A stretch of 64,000 nt of DNA from Taudactylus pleione (GCA_031769625.1 JAUIMM010001254.1:737201-801200), one strand, 5' to 3'; shown: positions 52,422 to 64,000, counted from the stretch's first letter. The notes: generated by a model not told the origin, from the sequence alone. Numbers and translations are program-made.

Positions 52422-55400
52422 TTTTGACACAACTCACCAGAAATATATTTACCCGTATGAAAATTTACGTAAGCCCAGGACCTTAAAAATCGGCCCAAAA
52501 TTTTTTTTTTCAAAAATCCCCAAATTCTGCTTAAAACTTTTGATACAACTTAAAAAAGATTTGCTGCGGTGACAGAAGTTGATTTTGGTGCTTCATTTTG
52601 ACACAACTCATCAGAAAAATATTTACCTGTATGAAAATTTAGGTAAGCCACGGACCTTAAAAATCGGGCCAAAATTTTTTTTTTCAAAAATCCCCAAATT
52701 CTGCTTAAAACTTTTGATACAACTTAAAAAAGATTTGCTGCGGTGACAGAAGTTGATTTTGGTGCTTAATTTTGATACAACTCACCAGAAATATATTTAC
52801 CCGTATGAAAATTTACGTAAGCCCCGGACCTTAAAAAATGGCCCCGAATTTTTTTTTTCAAAAATCCCCAAATTCTGCTTAAAACTTTTGATACAACTTA
52901 AAAAAGATTTGCTGCGGTGACAGAAGTTGATTTTGGTGCTTAATTTTGACACAACTCACCAGAAATATATTTACCCGTATGAAAATTTACGTAAGCCCCG
53001 GACCTTAAAAATCAGGCCCAAATTTTTTATTTCAAAAATCCCCAAATTCTGCTTAAAACTTTTGATACAACTTAAAAAAGATTTGCTGCGGTGACAGAAG
53101 TTGATTTTGGTGCTTAATTTTGACACAACTCACCAGAAATATATTTACCCGTATGAAAATTTACTTAAGCCCCGGACCTTAAAAATCGGCCTAAAATTTT
53201 TTTTTTCAAAAATCCCCAAATTGTGCTTAAAACTTTTGATACAACTTAAAAAAGATTTGCTACGTTGACAGAAGTTGATTTTGGTGCTTAATTTTGACAC
53301 AACTCATCAGAAAAATATTTACCCGTATGAAAATTTACGTAAGCCCCGGACCTTAAAAATCGGCCTAAAAATTTTTTTTTCAAAAATCCCCAAATTGTGC
53401 TTAAAACTTTTGATACAACTTAAAAAAGATTTGCTGCGGTGACAGAAGTTGATTTTGGTGCTTAATTTTGACACAACTCACCAGAAATATATTTACCCGT
53501 ATGAAAATTTACGTAAGCCCCGGACCTTAAAAATCAGCCAAAATTTTTTTTTTCAAAAATCCCCAAATTCTGCTTAAAACTTTTGATACAACTTAAAAAA
53601 GATTTGCTGCGGTGACAGAAGTTGATTTTGGTGCTTAATTTTGATACAACTCACCAGAAATATATTTACCCGTATGAAAATTTACGTAAGCCCCGGACCT
53701 TAAAAAACGGCCCCAAATTTTTTTTTTTCAAAAATCCCCAAATTCTGCTTAAAACTTTTGATACAACTTATTAAAGATTTGCTGCGGTGACAGAAGTTGA
53801 TTTTGGTGCTTAATTTTGACACAACTCACCAGAAATATATTTACCCGTATGAAAATTTACATAAGCCCCGGACCTTAAAAATCAGGCCCAAATTTTTTAT
53901 TTCAAAAATCCCCAAATTCTGCTTAAAACTTTTGATACAACTTAAAAAAGATTTGCTGCGGTGACAGAAGTTGATTTTGGTGCTTAATTTTGACACAACT
54001 CACCAGAAATATATTTACCCGTATGAAAATTTACGTAAGCCCCGGACCTTAAAAATCGGCCTAAAATTTTTTTTTTCAAAAATCCCCAAATTCTGCTTAA
54101 AACTTTTGATACAACTTAAAAAAGATTTGCTGCGGTGACAGAAGTTGATTTTGGTGCTTAATTTTGACACAACTCACCAGAAATATATTTACCCGTATGA
54201 AAATTTACGTAAGCCCCGGACCTTAAAAATCGGCCAAAAATTTTTTTTTTCAAAAATTCCCAAATTCTGCTTAAAACTTTTGATACAACTTAAAAAAGAT
54301 TTGCTGCGGTGACAGAAGTTGATTTTGGTGCTTAATTTTGACACAACTCACCAGAAATATATTTACCCGTATGAAAATTTACGTAAGCCCCGGACCTTAA
54401 AAATCGGCCCAAAATTTTTTTTTTCAAAAATCCCCAAATTCTGCTTAAAACTTTTGATACAACTTAAAAAAGATTTGCTGCGGTGACAGAAGTTGATTTT
54501 GGTGCTTAATTTTGACTCAACTCACCAGAAATATATTTACCCATATGAAAATTTACGTAAGCCCCGGACCTTAAAAATCGTCCAGAAATTTTTTATTTCA
54601 AAAATCCCCAAATTCTGCTTAAAACTTTTGATACAACTTAAAAAAGATTTGCTGCGGTGACAGAAGTTGATTTTGGTGCTTAATTTTGACACAACTCACC
54701 AGAAATATATTTACCCGTATGAAAATTTACGTAAGCCCCGGTCCTTAAAAATCGGCCTAAAATTTTTTTTTTCAAAAATCCCCAAATTGTGCTTAAAACT
54801 TTTGATACAACTTAAAAAAGATTTGCTGCGTTGACAGAAGTTGATTTTGGTGCTTAATTTTGACTCAACTCACCAGAAATATATTTACCCATATGAAAAT
54901 TTACGTAAGCCCCGGACCTTAAAAATCGTCCAGAAATTTTTTTTTTCAAAAATCCCCAAATTCTGCTTAAAACTTTTGATACAACTTAAAAAAGATTTGC
55001 TGCGGTGACAGAAGTTGATTTTGGTGCTTAATTTTGACACAACTCACCAGAAATATATTTACCCGTATGAAAATTTACGTAAGCCCCGGACCTTAAAAAT
55101 CGGCCTAAAATTTTTTTTTTCAAAAATCCCCAAATTCTGCTTAAAACTTTTGATACAACTTAAAAAAGATTTGCTGCGGTGACAGAAGTTGATTTTGGTG
55201 CTTAATTTTGACACAACTCACCAGAAATATATTTACCCGTATGAAAATTTACGTAAGCCCCGGACCTTAAAAATCGGCCAAAAATTTTTTATTTCAAAAA
55301 TCCCCAAATTGTGCTTAAAACTTTTGATACAACTTAAAAAAGATTTGCTGCGTTGACAGAAGTTGATTTTGGTGCTTAATTTTGACACAACTCATCAGAA

Positions 55401-58330
55401 AAATATTTACCCGTATGAAAATTTACGTAAGCCCCGGACCTTAAAAATCGGCCCAAAATTTTTTTTTTCAAAAATCCCCAAATTCTGCTTAAAACTTTTG
55501 ATACAACTTAAAAAAGATTTGCTGCGGTGACAGAAGTTGATTTTGGTGCTTCATTTTGACACAACTCATCAGAAAAATATTTACCCGTATGAAAATTTAT
55601 GTAAGCCACGGACCTTAAAAATCGGGCCAAAATTTTTTTTTTCAAAAATCCCCAAATTCTGCTTAAAACTTTTGATACAACTTAAAAAAGATTTGCTGCG
55701 GTGACAGAAGTTGATTTTGGTGCTTAATTTTGATACAACTCACCAGAAATATATTTACCCGTATGAAAATTTACGTAAGCCCCGGACCTTAAAAAATGGC
55801 CCCGAATTTTTTTTTTCAAAAATCCCCAAATTCTGCTTAAAACTTTTGATACAACTTAAAAAAGATTTGCTGCGGTGACAGAAGTTGATTTTGGTGCTTA
55901 ATTTTGACACAACTCACCAGAAATATATTTACCCGTATGAAAATTTACGTAAGCCCCGGACCTTAAAAATCAGGCCCAAATTTTTTATTTCAAAAATCCC
56001 CAAATTCTGCTTAAAACTTTTGATACAACTTAAAAAAGATTTGCTGCGGTGACAGAAGTTGATTTTGGTGCTTAATTTTGACACAACTCACCAGAAATAT
56101 ATTTACCCGTATGAAAATTTACGTAAGCCCCGTACCTTAAAAATCGGCCTAAAATTTTTTTTTTCAAAAATCCCCAAATTGTGCTTAAAACTTTTGATAC
56201 AACTTAAAAAAGATTTGCTGCGTTGACAGAAGTTGATTTTGGTGCTTAATTTTGACACAACTCATCAGAAAAATATTTACCCGTATGAAAATTTACGTAA
56301 GCCCCGGACCTTAAAAATCGGCCTAAAAATTTTTTTTTCAAAAATCCCCAAATTGTGCTTAAAACTTTTGATACAACTTAAAAAAGATTTGCTGCGGTGA
56401 CAGAAGTTGATTTTGGTGCTTAATTTTGACACAACTCACCAGAAATATATTTACCCGTATGAAAATTTACGTAAGCTCCGGACCTTAAAAATCAGCCAAA
56501 AATTTTTTTTCAAAAATCCCCAAATTCTGCTTAAAACTTTTGATACAACTTAAAAAAGATTTGCTGCGGTGACAGAAGTTGATTTTGGTGCTTAATTTTG
56601 ACACAACTCACCAGAAATATATTTACCCGTATGAAAATTTACGTAAGCCCCGGACCTTAAAAATCGGCCTAAAATTTTTTTTTTCAAAAATCCCCAAATT
56701 GTGCTTAAAACTTTTGATACAACTTAAAAAAGATTTGCTGCATTGACAGAAGTTGATTTTGGTGCTTAATTTTGACACAACTCATCAGAAAAATATTTAC
56801 CCGTATGAAAATTTACGTAAGCCCCGGACCTTAAAAATCAGCCCAAAATTTTTTTTTTCAAAAATCCCCAAATTCTGCTTAAAACTTTTGATACAACTTA
56901 AAAAAGATTTGCTGCGGTGACAGAAGTTGATTTTGGTGCTTAATTTTGACACAACTCACCAGAAATATATTTACCCGTATGAAAATTTACGTAAGCCCCG
57001 GACCTTAAAAATCGGCCCAAAATTTTTTTTTTGAAAAATCCCCAAATTCTGCTTAAAACTTTTGATACAACTTAAAAAAGATTTGCTGCGGTGACAGAAG
57101 TTGATTTTGGTGCTTAATTTTGACTCAACTCACCAGAAATATATTTACCCATATGAAAATTTACGTAAGCCCCGGACCTTAAAAATCGTCCAGAAATTTT
57201 TTATTTCAAAAATCCCCAAATTCTGCTTAAAACTTTTGATACAACTTAAAAAAGATTTGCTGCGGTGACAGAAGTTGATTTTGGTGCTTAATTTTGACAC
57301 AACTCATCAGAAAAATATTTACCCGTATGAAAATTTACGTAAGCCCCGGACCTTAAAAATCGGCCCAAAATTTTTTTTTTCAAAAATTCCCAAATTCTGC
57401 TTAAAACTTTTGATACAACTTAAAAAAGATTTGCTGCGGTGACAGAAGTTGATTTTGGTGCTTAATTTTGACACAACTCACCAGAAATATATTTACCCGT
57501 ATGAAAATTTATGTAAGCCCCGGACCTTAAAAATCGGCCCCAAATTTTTTTTTTCAAAAATCCCCAAATTCTGCTTAAAACTTTTGATACAACTTAAAAA
57601 AGATTTGCTGCGGTGACAGAAGTTGATTTTGGTGCTTAATTTTGACACAACTCACCAGAAATATATTTACCCGTATGAAAATTTACGTAAGCCCCGGAGC
57701 TTAAAAATCGGCCAAAAATTTTTTTTTTCAAAAATCCCCAAATTGTGCTTAAAACTTTTGATACAACTTAAAAAAGATTTGCTGCGGTGACAGAAGTTGA
57801 TTTTGGTGCTTAATTTTCACACAACTCACCAGAAATATATTTACCCGTATGAAAATTTACGTAAGCCCAGGACCTTAAAAATCGGCCCAAAATTTTTTTT
57901 TTCAAAAATCACCAAATTCTGCTTAAAACTTTTGATACAACTTAAAAAAGATTTGCTGCGGTGACAGAAGTTGATTTTGGTGCTTAATTTTGACACAACT
58001 CACCAGAAATATATTTACCCGTATGAAAATTTACGTAAGCCCCGGACCTTAAAAATCAGGCCCAAATTTTTTATTTCAAAAATCCCCAAATTCTGCTTAA
58101 AACTTTTGATACAACTTAAAAAAGATTTGCTGCGGTGACAGAAGTTGATTTTGGTGCTTAATTTTGACACAACTCACCAGAAATATATTTACCCGTATGA
58201 AAATTTACGTAAGCCCCGGACCTTAAAAATCGGCCTAAAATTTTTTTTTTCAAAAATCCCCAAATTGTGCTTAAAACTTTTGATACAACTTAAAAAAGAT
58301 TTGCTGCGTTGACAGAAGTTGATTTTGGTG
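52422..58330. repeat. 36-monomer HOR, copy 2 (shortened to 34)
   Basis: The offset is 6261 bp on the left and 5914 bp from CCCCGTACC on, so two monomers net are missing between 54680 and 55200. There, the three monomers CATCAG, TCAGCC, GATAC/AACGG of copy 1 are replaced by one TGACTCAAC-type monomer (about 54855) with an uninterrupted T run. Copy 2 also has TTTACTTAAG at about 53160 and TCGGCCAAAAA instead of TCAGCCC at about 54230. Confidence 0.9.
54853..55026. repeat. Probable chimeric TGACTCAAC monomer
   Basis: Has TGACTCAAC, CCATATG and TCGTCCAGAAAT of its type, but a plain T run instead of TTTTTTATTTC, and a following TCGGCCTAAAA monomer like that after GATAC/AACGG at 48945. A switch at the T tract (about 54935-54948) would explain it; a point change of the interrupting A is the alternative. 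Confidence 0.65.
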
Positions 58331-58509
58331 CTTAATTTTGACACAACTCATCAGAAAAATATTTACCCGTATGAAAATTTACGTAAGCCCCGGACCTTAA
58401 AAATCGGCCTAAAAATTTTTTTTTCAAAAATCCCCAAATTGTGCTTAAAACTTTTGATACAACTTAAAAAAGATTTGCTGCGGTGACAGAAGTTGATTTT
58501 GGTGCTTAA

Positions 58510-61500
58510 TTTTGACACAACTCACCAGAAATATATTTACCCATATGAAAATTTACGTAAGCCCCGGACCTTAAAAATCAGCCAAAATTTTTTTTTAAAA
58601 ATCCCCAAATTCTGCTTAAAACTTTTGATACAACTTAAAAAAGATTTGCTGCGGTGACAGAAGTTGATTTTGGTGCTTAATTTTGATACAACTCACCAGA
58701 AATATATTTACCCGTATGAAAATTTACGTAAGCCCCGGACCTTAAAAAACGGCCCCAAATTTTTTTTTTCAAAAATCCCCAAATTCTGCTTAAAACTTTT
58801 GATACAACTTAATAAAGATTTGCTGCGGTGACAGAAGTTGATTTTGGTGCTTAATTTTGACACAACTCACCAGAAATATATTTACCCATATGAAAATTTA
58901 CGTAAGCCCCGGACCTTAAAAATCGGCCCAAAATTTTTTTTTTCAAAAATCCCCAAATTCTGCTTAAAACTTTTGATACAACTTAAAAAATATTTGCTGC
59001 GGTGACAGAAGTTGATTTTGGTGCTTAATTTTGACACAACTCACCAGAAATATATTTACCCGTGTGAAAATTTACGTAAGCCCCGGACCTTAAAAATCAG
59101 CCAAAATTTTTTTTTTCAAAAATCCCCAAATTCTGCTTAAAACTTTTGATACAACTTAAAAAAGATTTGCTGCGGTGACAGAAGTTGATTTTGGTGCTTC
59201 ATTTTGACACAACTCATCAGAAAAATATTTACCCGTGTGAAAATTTACGTAAGCCACGGACCTTAAAAATCGGGCAAAAATTTTTTTTTTCAAAAATCCC
59301 CAAATTCTGCTTAAAGCTTTTGATACAACTTAAAAAAGATTTGCTGCGGTGACAGAAGTTGATTTTGGTGCTTAATTTTGACACAACTCACCAGAAATAT
59401 ATTTACCCGTATGAAAATTTACGTAAGCCACGGACCTTAAAAATCAGGCCCAAATTTTTTATTTCAAAAATCCCCAAATTCTGCTTAAAACTTTTGATAC
59501 AACTTAAAAAAGATTTGCTGCGGTGACAGAAGTTGATTTTGGTGCTTAATTTTGACACAACTCACCAGAAATATATTTACCCGTATGAAAATTTACGTAA
59601 GCCCCGGACCTTAAAAATCGGCCAAAATTTTTTTTTTCAAAAATCCCCAAATTGTGCTTAAAACTTTTGATACAACTTAAAAAAGATTTGCTGCATTGAC
59701 AGAAGTTGATTTTGGTGCCTAATTTTGACACAACTCATCAGAAAAATATTTACCCGTATGAAAATTTACGTAAGCCGCGGACCTTAAAAATCGGCCCAAA
59801 ATTTTTTTTTTCAAAAATCCCCAAATTCTGCTTAAAACTTTTGATACAACTTAAAAAAGATTTGCTGCGGTGACAGAAGTTGATTTTGGTGCTTAATTTT
59901 GACACAACTCACCAGAAATATATTTACCCGTATGAAAATTTACGTAAGCCCCGGACCTTAAAAATCGGCCAAAATTTTTTTTTTCAAAAAACCCCAAATT
60001 CTGCTTAAAACTTTTGATACAACTTAAAAAAGATTTGCTGCGGTGACAGAAGTTGATTTTGGTGCTTAATTTTGACACAACTCACCAGAAATATATTTAC
60101 CCGTATGAAAATTTACGTAAGCCCCGGACTTTAAAAATCGGCCTAAAATTTTTTTTTTTAAAAATCCCCAAATTCTGCTTAAAACTTTTGATACAACTTA
60201 AAAAAGATTTGCTGCGGTGACAGAAGTTGATTTTGGTGCTTAATTTTGACACAACTCACCAGAAATATATTTACCCGTATGAAAATTTACGTAAGCCCCG
60301 GACCTTAAAAATCGGCCAAAATTTTTTATTTCAAAAATCCCCAAATTCTGCTTAAAAATTTTGATACAACTTAAAAAAGATTTGCTGCGGTGACAGAAGT
60401 TGATTTTGGTGCTTAATTTTGACACAACTCACCAGAAATATATTTACCCGTATGAAAATTTACGTAAGCCCCGGACCTTAAAAATCGTCCAAAAAATTTT
60501 TTTTTCAAAAATCCCCAAATTCTGCTTAAAACTTTTGATACAACTTAAAAAAGATTTGCTGCGGTGACAGAAGTTGATTTTGGTGCTTAATTTTGACTCA
60601 ACTCACCAGAAATATATTTACCCATATGAAAATTTACGTAAGCCCCGGACCTTAAAAATCGGCCAGAAATTTTTTTTTTCAAAAATCCCCAAATTCTGCT
60701 TAAAACTTTTGATACAACTTAAAAAAGATTTGCTGCGGTGACAGAAGTTGATTTTGGTGCTTAATTTTGATACAACTCACCAGAAATATATTTACCCGTA
60801 TGAAAATTTACGTAAGCCCCGGAGCTTAAAAATCGGCCCAAAATTTTTTTTTTCAAAAATCCCCAAATTCTGCTTAAAACTTTTGATACAACTTAAAAAA
60901 GATTTGCTGCGGTGACAGAAGTTGATTTTGGTGCTTAATTTTGATACAACTCACCAGAAATATATTTACCCGTATGAAAATTTACGTAAGCCCCGGACCT
61001 TAAAAATCGGCCCAAAATTTTTTTTTTCAAAAATCCCCAAATTCTGCTTAAAACTTTTGATACAACTTAAAAAAGATTTGCAGCGGTGACAGAAGTTGAT
61101 TTTGGTGCTTAATTTTGATACAACTCACCAGAAATATATTTACCCGTATGAAAATTTACGTAAGCCCCGGACCTTAAAAATCGGCCCAAAATTTTTTTTT
61201 TCAAAAATCCCCAAATTGTGCTTAAAACTTTTGATACAACTTAAAAAAGATTTGCTGCGGTGACAGAAGTTGATTTTGGTGCTTAATTTTGACACAACTC
61301 ACCAGAAATATATTTACCCGTATGAAAATTTACGTAAGCCCCGGAGCTTAAAAATCGGCCAAAATTTTTTTTTTTCAAAAATCCCCAAATTGTGCTTAAA
61401 ACTTTTGATACAACTTAAAAAAGATTTGCTGCGGTGACAGAAGTTGATTTTGGTGCTTAATTTTGACACAACTCACCAGAAATATATTTACCCGTATGAA

Positions 61501-61982
61501 AATTTACGTAAGCCCAGGACCTTAAAAATCGGCCCAAAATTTTTTTTTTCAAAAATCCCCAAATTCTGCTTAAAACTTTTGATACAACTTAAAAAAGATT
61601 TGCTGCGGTGACAGAAGTTGATTTTGGTGCTTAATTTTGACACAACTCACCAGAAATATATTTACCCGTATGAAAATTTACGTAAGCCCCGGACCTTAAA
61701 AATCAGGCCCAAATTTTTTATTTCAAAAATCCCCAAATTCTGCTTAAAACTTTTGATACAACTTAAAAAAGATTTGCTGCGGTGACAGAAGTTGATTTTG
61801 GTGCTTAATTTTGACACAACTCACCAGAAATATATTTACCCGTATGAAAATTTACGTAAGCCCCGGACCTTAAAAATCGGCCTAAAATTTTTTTTTTCAA
61901 AAATCCTCAAATTGTGCTTAAAACTTTTGATACAACTTAAAAAAGATTTGCTGCGGTGACAGAAGTTGATTTTGGTGCTTAA
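58510..61982. repeat. 20-monomer repeat, copy 1
   Basis: Repeats at 61983 onward (offset 3473-3476 bp). Private markers shared by both: CTTAAAAAATATTTGC (about 58985 and 62463), CCCGTGTG (about 59061 and 62537), TTAAAGCTTTTG (about 59312 and 62788), GTGCCTAATT (about 59715 and 63191), CAAAAAACCCC (about 59988 and 63463) and TCGTCCAAAAAATT (about 60486 and 63787). From about 60765 it has three successive GATAC monomers with TCGGCCC, an arrangement seen nowhere else in the window. Confidence 0.9.
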
Positions 61983-64000
61983 TTTTGACACAACTCACCA
62001 GAAATATATTTACCCATATGAAAATTTACGTAAGCCCCGGACCTTAAAAATCAGCCAAAATTTTTTTTTTCAAAAATCCCCAAATTCTGCTTAAAACTTT
62101 TGATACAACTTAAAAAAGATTTGCTGCGGTGACAGAAGTTGATTTTGGTGCTTAATTTTGATACAACTCACCAGAAATATATTTACCCGTATGAAAATTT
62201 ACGTAAGCCCCGGACCTTAAAAAACGGCCCCAAATTTTTTTTTTCAAAAATCCCCAAATTCTGCTTAAAACTTTTGATACAACTTAATAAAGATTTGCTG
62301 CGGTGACAGAAGTTGATTTTGGTGCTTAATTTTGACACAACTCACCAGAAATATATTTACCCATATGAAAATTTACGTAAGCCCCGGACCTTAAAAATCG
62401 GCCCAAAATTTTTTTTTTCAAAAATCCCCAAATTCTGCTTAAAACTTTTGATACAACTTAAAAAATATTTGCTGCGGTGACAGAAGTTGATTTTGGTGCT
62501 TAATTTTGACACAACTCACCAGAAATATATTTACCCGTGTGAAAATTTACGTAAGCCCCGGACCTTAAAAATCAGCCAAAATTTTTTTTTTCAAAAATCC
62601 CCAAATTCTGCTTAAAACTTTTGATACAACTTAAAAAAGATTTGCTGCGGTGACAGAAGTTGATTTTGGTGCTTCATTTTGACACAACTCATCAGAAAAA
62701 TATTTACCCGTATGAAAATTTACGTAAGCCACGGACCTTAAAAATCGGGCAAAAATTTTTTTTTTCAAAAATCCCCAAATTCTGCTTAAAGCTTTTGATA
62801 CAACTTAAAAAAGATTTGCTGCGGTGACAGAAGTTGATTTTGGTGCTTAATTTTGACACAACTCACCAGAAATATATTTACCCGTATGAAAATTTACGTA
62901 AGCCACGGACCTTAAAAATCAGGCCCAAATTTTTTATTTCAAAAATCCCCAAATTCTGCTTAAAACTTTTGATACAACTTAAAAAAGATTTGCTGCGGTG
63001 ACAGAAGTTGATTTTGGTGCTTAATTTTGACACAACTCACCAGAAATATATTTACCCGTATGAAAATTTACGTAAGCCCCGGACCTTAAAAATCGGCCTA
63101 AAATTTTTTTTTTCAAAAATCCCCAAATTGTGCTTAAAACTTTTGATACAACTTAAAAAAGATTTGCTGCATTGACAGAAGTTGATTTTGGTGCCTAATT
63201 TTGACACAACTCATCAGAAAAATATTTACCCATATGAAAATTTACGTAAGCCCCGGACCTTAAAAATCGGCCCAAAATTTTTTTTTTCAAAAATCCCCAA
63301 ATTCTGCTTAAAACTTTTGATACAACTTAAAAAAGATTTGCTGCGGTGACAGAAGTTGATTTTGGTGCTTAATTTTGACACAACTCACCAGAAATATATT
63401 TACCCGTATGAAAATTTACGTAAGCCCCGGACCTTAAAAATCGGCCAAAATTTTTTTTTTCAAAAAACCCCAAATTCTGCTTAAAACTTTTGATACAACT
63501 TAAAAAAGATTTGCTGCGGTGACAGAAGTTGATTTTGGTGCTTAATTTTGACACAACTCACCAGAAATATATTTACCCGTATGAAAATTTACGTAAGCCC
63601 CGGACCTTAAAAATCGGCCAAAATTTTTTATTTCAAAAATCCCCAAATTCTGCTTAAAAATTTTGATACAACTTAAAAAAGATTTGCTGCGGTGACAGAA
63701 GTTGATTTTGGTGCTTAATTTTGACACAACTCACCAGAAATATATTTACCCGTATGAAAATTTACGTAAGCCCCGGACCTTAAAAATCGTCCAAAAAATT
63801 TTTTTTTTCAAAAATCCCCAAATTCTGCTTAAAACTTTTGATACAACTTAAAAAAGATTTGCTGCGGTGACAGAAGTTGATTTTGGTGCTTAATTTTGAC
63901 TCAACTCACCAGAAATATATTTACCCATATGAAAATTTACGTAAGCCCCGGACCTTAAAAATCGGCCAGAAATTTTTTTTTTCAAAAAATCCCCAAATTC
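61983..64000. repeat. 20-monomer repeat, copy 2 (cut by the window edge)
   Basis: Follows copy 1 through its first twelve positions but lacks the monomer at 60070-60243 (GGACTTTAAAAATCGG). After that point the offset drops from 3476 to 3302 bp. Other differences: CCATATG at about 63230 against CCGTATG; GCCGCGG (about 59775) appears only in copy 1, and the second CCCGTGTG (about 59235) only in copy 1. Confidence 0.9.
63894..64000. repeat. Partial monomer at the right edge
   Basis: This is the first 107 bases of a TGACTCAAC-type monomer with ACCCATATG and TCGGCCAGAAAT, matching the monomer at about 60595. It has one extra A after the T tract (TCAAAAAATCCCC). The array continues beyond the window. 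Confidence 0.95.

Larger units (their letters stand above)
1..64000. repeat. Satellite DNA array, ~174-bp monomer, fills the window
   Basis: Every base belongs to a head-to-tail tandem repeat in one orientation. Using the TTTTGA that follows GTGCTTAA as phase mark, I count 367 full monomers between 102 and 63893 (mean 173.8 bp) plus two partial ends. The consensus has 34 C and 24 G in 174 bp. No unique sequence, inversion or inserted element interrupts it. Arrays of this monomer size with higher-order structure are typical of centromeric or pericentromeric heterochromatin in plants and animals; that location is inference, not shown here. I do not recognise the family. Monomers differ by linked diagnostic bases, so the array is a patchwork of duplicated multi-monomer blocks rather than uniformly homogenised. 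Confidence 0.99.

Noticed and set aside
271..63727. Recurrent 61-codon open frames on the minus strand (186 bp, overlapping the next by 12 bp when adjacent)
   Set aside because: Each is one monomer read from a GTG (complement of CAC in GACACAAC) to a TAA (complement of the TTA in GCTTAA). They need a non-ATG start, exist only where the T tract keeps frame, and change with every one-base tract difference. No codon-level selection is visible; they are satellite read-through, not genes.
1..64000. CRISPR array
   Set aside because: The repeats are about 174 bp and contiguous, with no spacers between them, and differences are shared by type rather than unique per interval.
1..64000. CENP-B box
   Set aside because: I looked on both strands for the pattern TTCG-N4-A-N2-CGGG. 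The minus-strand ACGGG in the ACCCGTATG region has an A at the right spacing but no TTCG upstream. No monomer type I read restores it.
1..64000. Transposon or retroelement inserted in the array
   Set aside because: The phase mark recurs every 170-175 bp throughout, and no monomer is interrupted by foreign sequence or target-site duplications.
1..64000. Bacterial-style terminators from the CAAAAAT and T-run inverted repeat
   Set aside because: The A-run and T-run are complementary, but the stem would be only A:T and occurs in every monomer. It is a compositional feature of the satellite, not a terminator.
1..64000. Naming the satellite as Drosophila 1.688, alpha satellite or a known plant centromere repeat
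   Set aside because: The A/T-tract style is superficially similar to several families, but I find no convincing shared sequence. Assigning a family would be a guess.

Overview
The whole 64-kb window is one uninterrupted, single-orientation satellite DNA array. Counting the recurring TTTTGA phase mark gives 367 complete head-to-tail monomers from 102 to 63893, plus a partial monomer at each end. The mean monomer length is 173.8 bp (consensus 174 bp, about one third G+C). I see no gene, RNA gene, transposon, CRISPR array, telomere repeat, inversion or unique-sequence island. This is eukaryotic constitutive heterochromatin, and a monomer near 170-180 bp with higher-order repeats (HORs) is typical of centromeric or pericentromeric satellites. 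I do not recognise the family and cannot name the species. Variants at all five CpG sites of the monomer hint at a genome with cytosine methylation.

The monomers fall into about a dozen recurrent types, each marked by linked base changes, and the order of types reveals nested higher-order structure. Layout: 102-4604 has 7-, 6- and 8-monomer periods marked by a TGACTCAAC monomer. 4260-13525 is copy 1 of a ~9.2-kb block whose near-identical copy 2 lies at 23211-32487, about 18.95 kb (109 monomers) away. 13526-18334 is a mosaic stretch without a clear HOR. 18335-21295 is a 6-mer HOR. 21645-24776 is a tandem 9-mer HOR that runs into copy 2. 32771-47726 holds three copies of a 25-mer HOR, each altered differently: plain; with a 5-monomer duplication; with a 1-monomer deletion and a 4-monomer duplication. 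46161-58330 is two copies of a 36-mer (the second 34). 58510-64000 is a ~20-mer repeat carrying its own private variants.

Several duplication and deletion junctions can be read directly as chimeric monomers, one of them to within 4 bp (GGCC at 43450-43453). Most of them fall in the 3' half of the monomer, around its oligo-T tract. The array therefore records its own growth by unequal exchange.

Two cautions apply. The first ~6 kb carries many single-base, mostly homopolymer, deletions that are absent from its downstream copy, which looks like residual long-read error. Near-identical copies at this scale also need independent proof that they are not assembly duplicates. The only open frames are 61-codon read-throughs of the monomer starting at GTG or TTG; they are not genes.
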